This document shows, in pieces, positions 63,480-64,000 of a stretch of 64,000 nt of DNA; the first letter of the stretch is position 1; every line of letters begins with the position of its first letter. The DNA lies in NCBI GenBank assembly GCA_035504415.1, contig DATJRY010000017.1, positions 1-64,000 on the forward strand, given 5' to 3'. The notes beneath the pieces were generated by a model. The model saw only the letters and a program-made list of their open reading frames with translations. It was not told the DNA's origin and ran no database searches. Origin of the DNA: Candidatus Sulfotelmatobacter sp. GTDB lineage: Bacteria; Vulcanimicrobiota; Vulcanimicrobiia; Vulcanimicrobiales; Vulcanimicrobiaceae. Position numbers and translations under genes: made by a program.

Positions 63480-64000
63480 GCCGCACCGTGCTCAAGCTCG
63501 CCGTCGCGTTCGCGCTGGCGGCGCTGACGGCGTGTGCCCAACCGGCGCCCGAAGCGTCACCCTCGCCCGCACCCGTGCCCGCGGCCGCCACGATCGCGAC
63601 GGTGCCGCACGCACCCGCGTGGAGCGCGAGCGACGTGCGCGCGCTCGACGCGCAATTGCAGCGCGTGCTCGCACCCTCGGCGCTCGCCACTAGCGGCGTC
63701 GCGATCGTCGACGCCGCCGGACGCCCGCTGTTCGAGCGGCGCGAGCGCGTGCCGGTGGCGCCGGCCTCGACCTTCAAGCTGCTGGTCGCGACCACCGCGC
63801 TGACCGTGCTCGGGCCCGACTACCGCTTCACCACCATGCTCGAGAGCGAGGACGATCCGGTCGACGGCATCGTCCGTGGCGCGCTGTACCTGGTGGGCGG
63901 CGGCGATCCGACGCTCACGCGCGACGACCTGCGGGCCGGCGTCGGCGCGCTGGCGCGCGCCGGCATTCACGCGGTCGACGGCAGTTTGGTCGCCGACGCC
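63476..64000 (+). CDS. dacB: PBP4-type D-alanyl-D-alanine carboxypeptidase lipoprotein, 3' truncated by window edge
   Basis: The first 175 codons of an S13-family penicillin-binding protein, still open at 64000. GTG 63476 overlaps the upstream stop (GTGA). The N-terminus has a lipobox-like LAALTAC, then a Pro/Ala linker. The catalytic SxxK is in PVAPASTFKLLVATTAL, preceded by GVAIVDAAGRPLFERRE and followed by YLVGGGDPTLTRDDL, all typical of DacB. It trims peptidoglycan peptides in the periplasm. Its start is supported by the overlap and the lipobox; the SxN and KTG motifs would lie beyond the window. Confidence 0.88.

Overview
The window is a contiguous stretch of a GC-rich (roughly 70% G+C by eye), densely coding bacterial chromosome, with many 1-4 bp start/stop overlaps and many GTG starts. 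Two RND exporters, an OstA/LptA-like protein and many lipoproteins point to a two-membrane cell. The mix of stalk-domain (copper amine oxidase N-terminal-like) protein, polyglycine lipoprotein and NHL/propeller lipoproteins, KGG-repeat stress protein and a dnaG-rpoD pair is what I would expect of Candidatus Eremiobacterota/Vulcanimicrobiota (WPS-2) or a neighbouring phylum. That placement is inference; there is no 16S here.

1-15.7 kb: a 5'-truncated RND pump; a small winged-helix gene with a broken nucleotidyltransferase behind it; a secreted amidohydrolase; then a same-strand catabolic block (CaiB-type CoA transferase, TRAP transporter DctP and fused DctQM, D-2-hydroxyacid dehydrogenase, OstA-like protein). 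A divergent MocR regulator with a palindromic operator separates this from an aldehyde dehydrogenase and a benzoylformate-decarboxylase-like enzyme. Together these could import an aromatic 2-hydroxyacid such as mandelate and convert it to the carboxylate.

15.7-31.6 kb: small redox and unknown genes, a class II aldolase, and a prephenate dehydratase-ACT-DAHP synthase fusion preceded by an unannotated 23-codon leader peptide rich in Phe/Tyr/Trp and an intrinsic terminator (a probable attenuator). Then msrA, an HD phosphohydrolase, dnaG, rpoD, a four-gene run of mostly secreted unknowns with one RraB-like protein, a KGG stress protein, a HEAT-cyclophilin and proline dehydrogenase.

31.7-45.2 kb: a lone receiver protein, mntP, kamB/kamC-like aminomutase reactivase genes, gamma-glutamyltransferase, a Kce-type cleavage enzyme, an orphan dppB/dppC permease pair, a propeller lipoprotein, a decayed ECF-sigma/DUF4349 locus, msrB, a Fur-family regulator facing a 2-Cys peroxiredoxin and thioredoxin-like protein, tRNA-Leu(GAG) and a DUF4382 lipoprotein.

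45.2-64 kb: TPR-LuxR regulator, PAS-GGDEF-EAL protein, NHL lipoprotein, a second RND pump with an unusual membrane insertion, a stalk-domain protein, an alpha/beta hydrolase lacking its nucleophile, SDR, GT39-like transferase, a cupin (hydroxynitrile-lyase-like)/CMD/SDR operon facing an MmyB-like regulator, an M1 aminopeptidase with HEAT repeats and the start of a PBP4-type carboxypeptidase.

I saw no rRNA, CRISPR array, intact insertion sequence or prophage. The best leads are the aromatic leader-peptide attenuator on the fused shikimate/phenylalanine gene, the RND pump with five membrane spans in place of TM7, and the kamB/kamC-kce neighbourhood that lacks its mutase.
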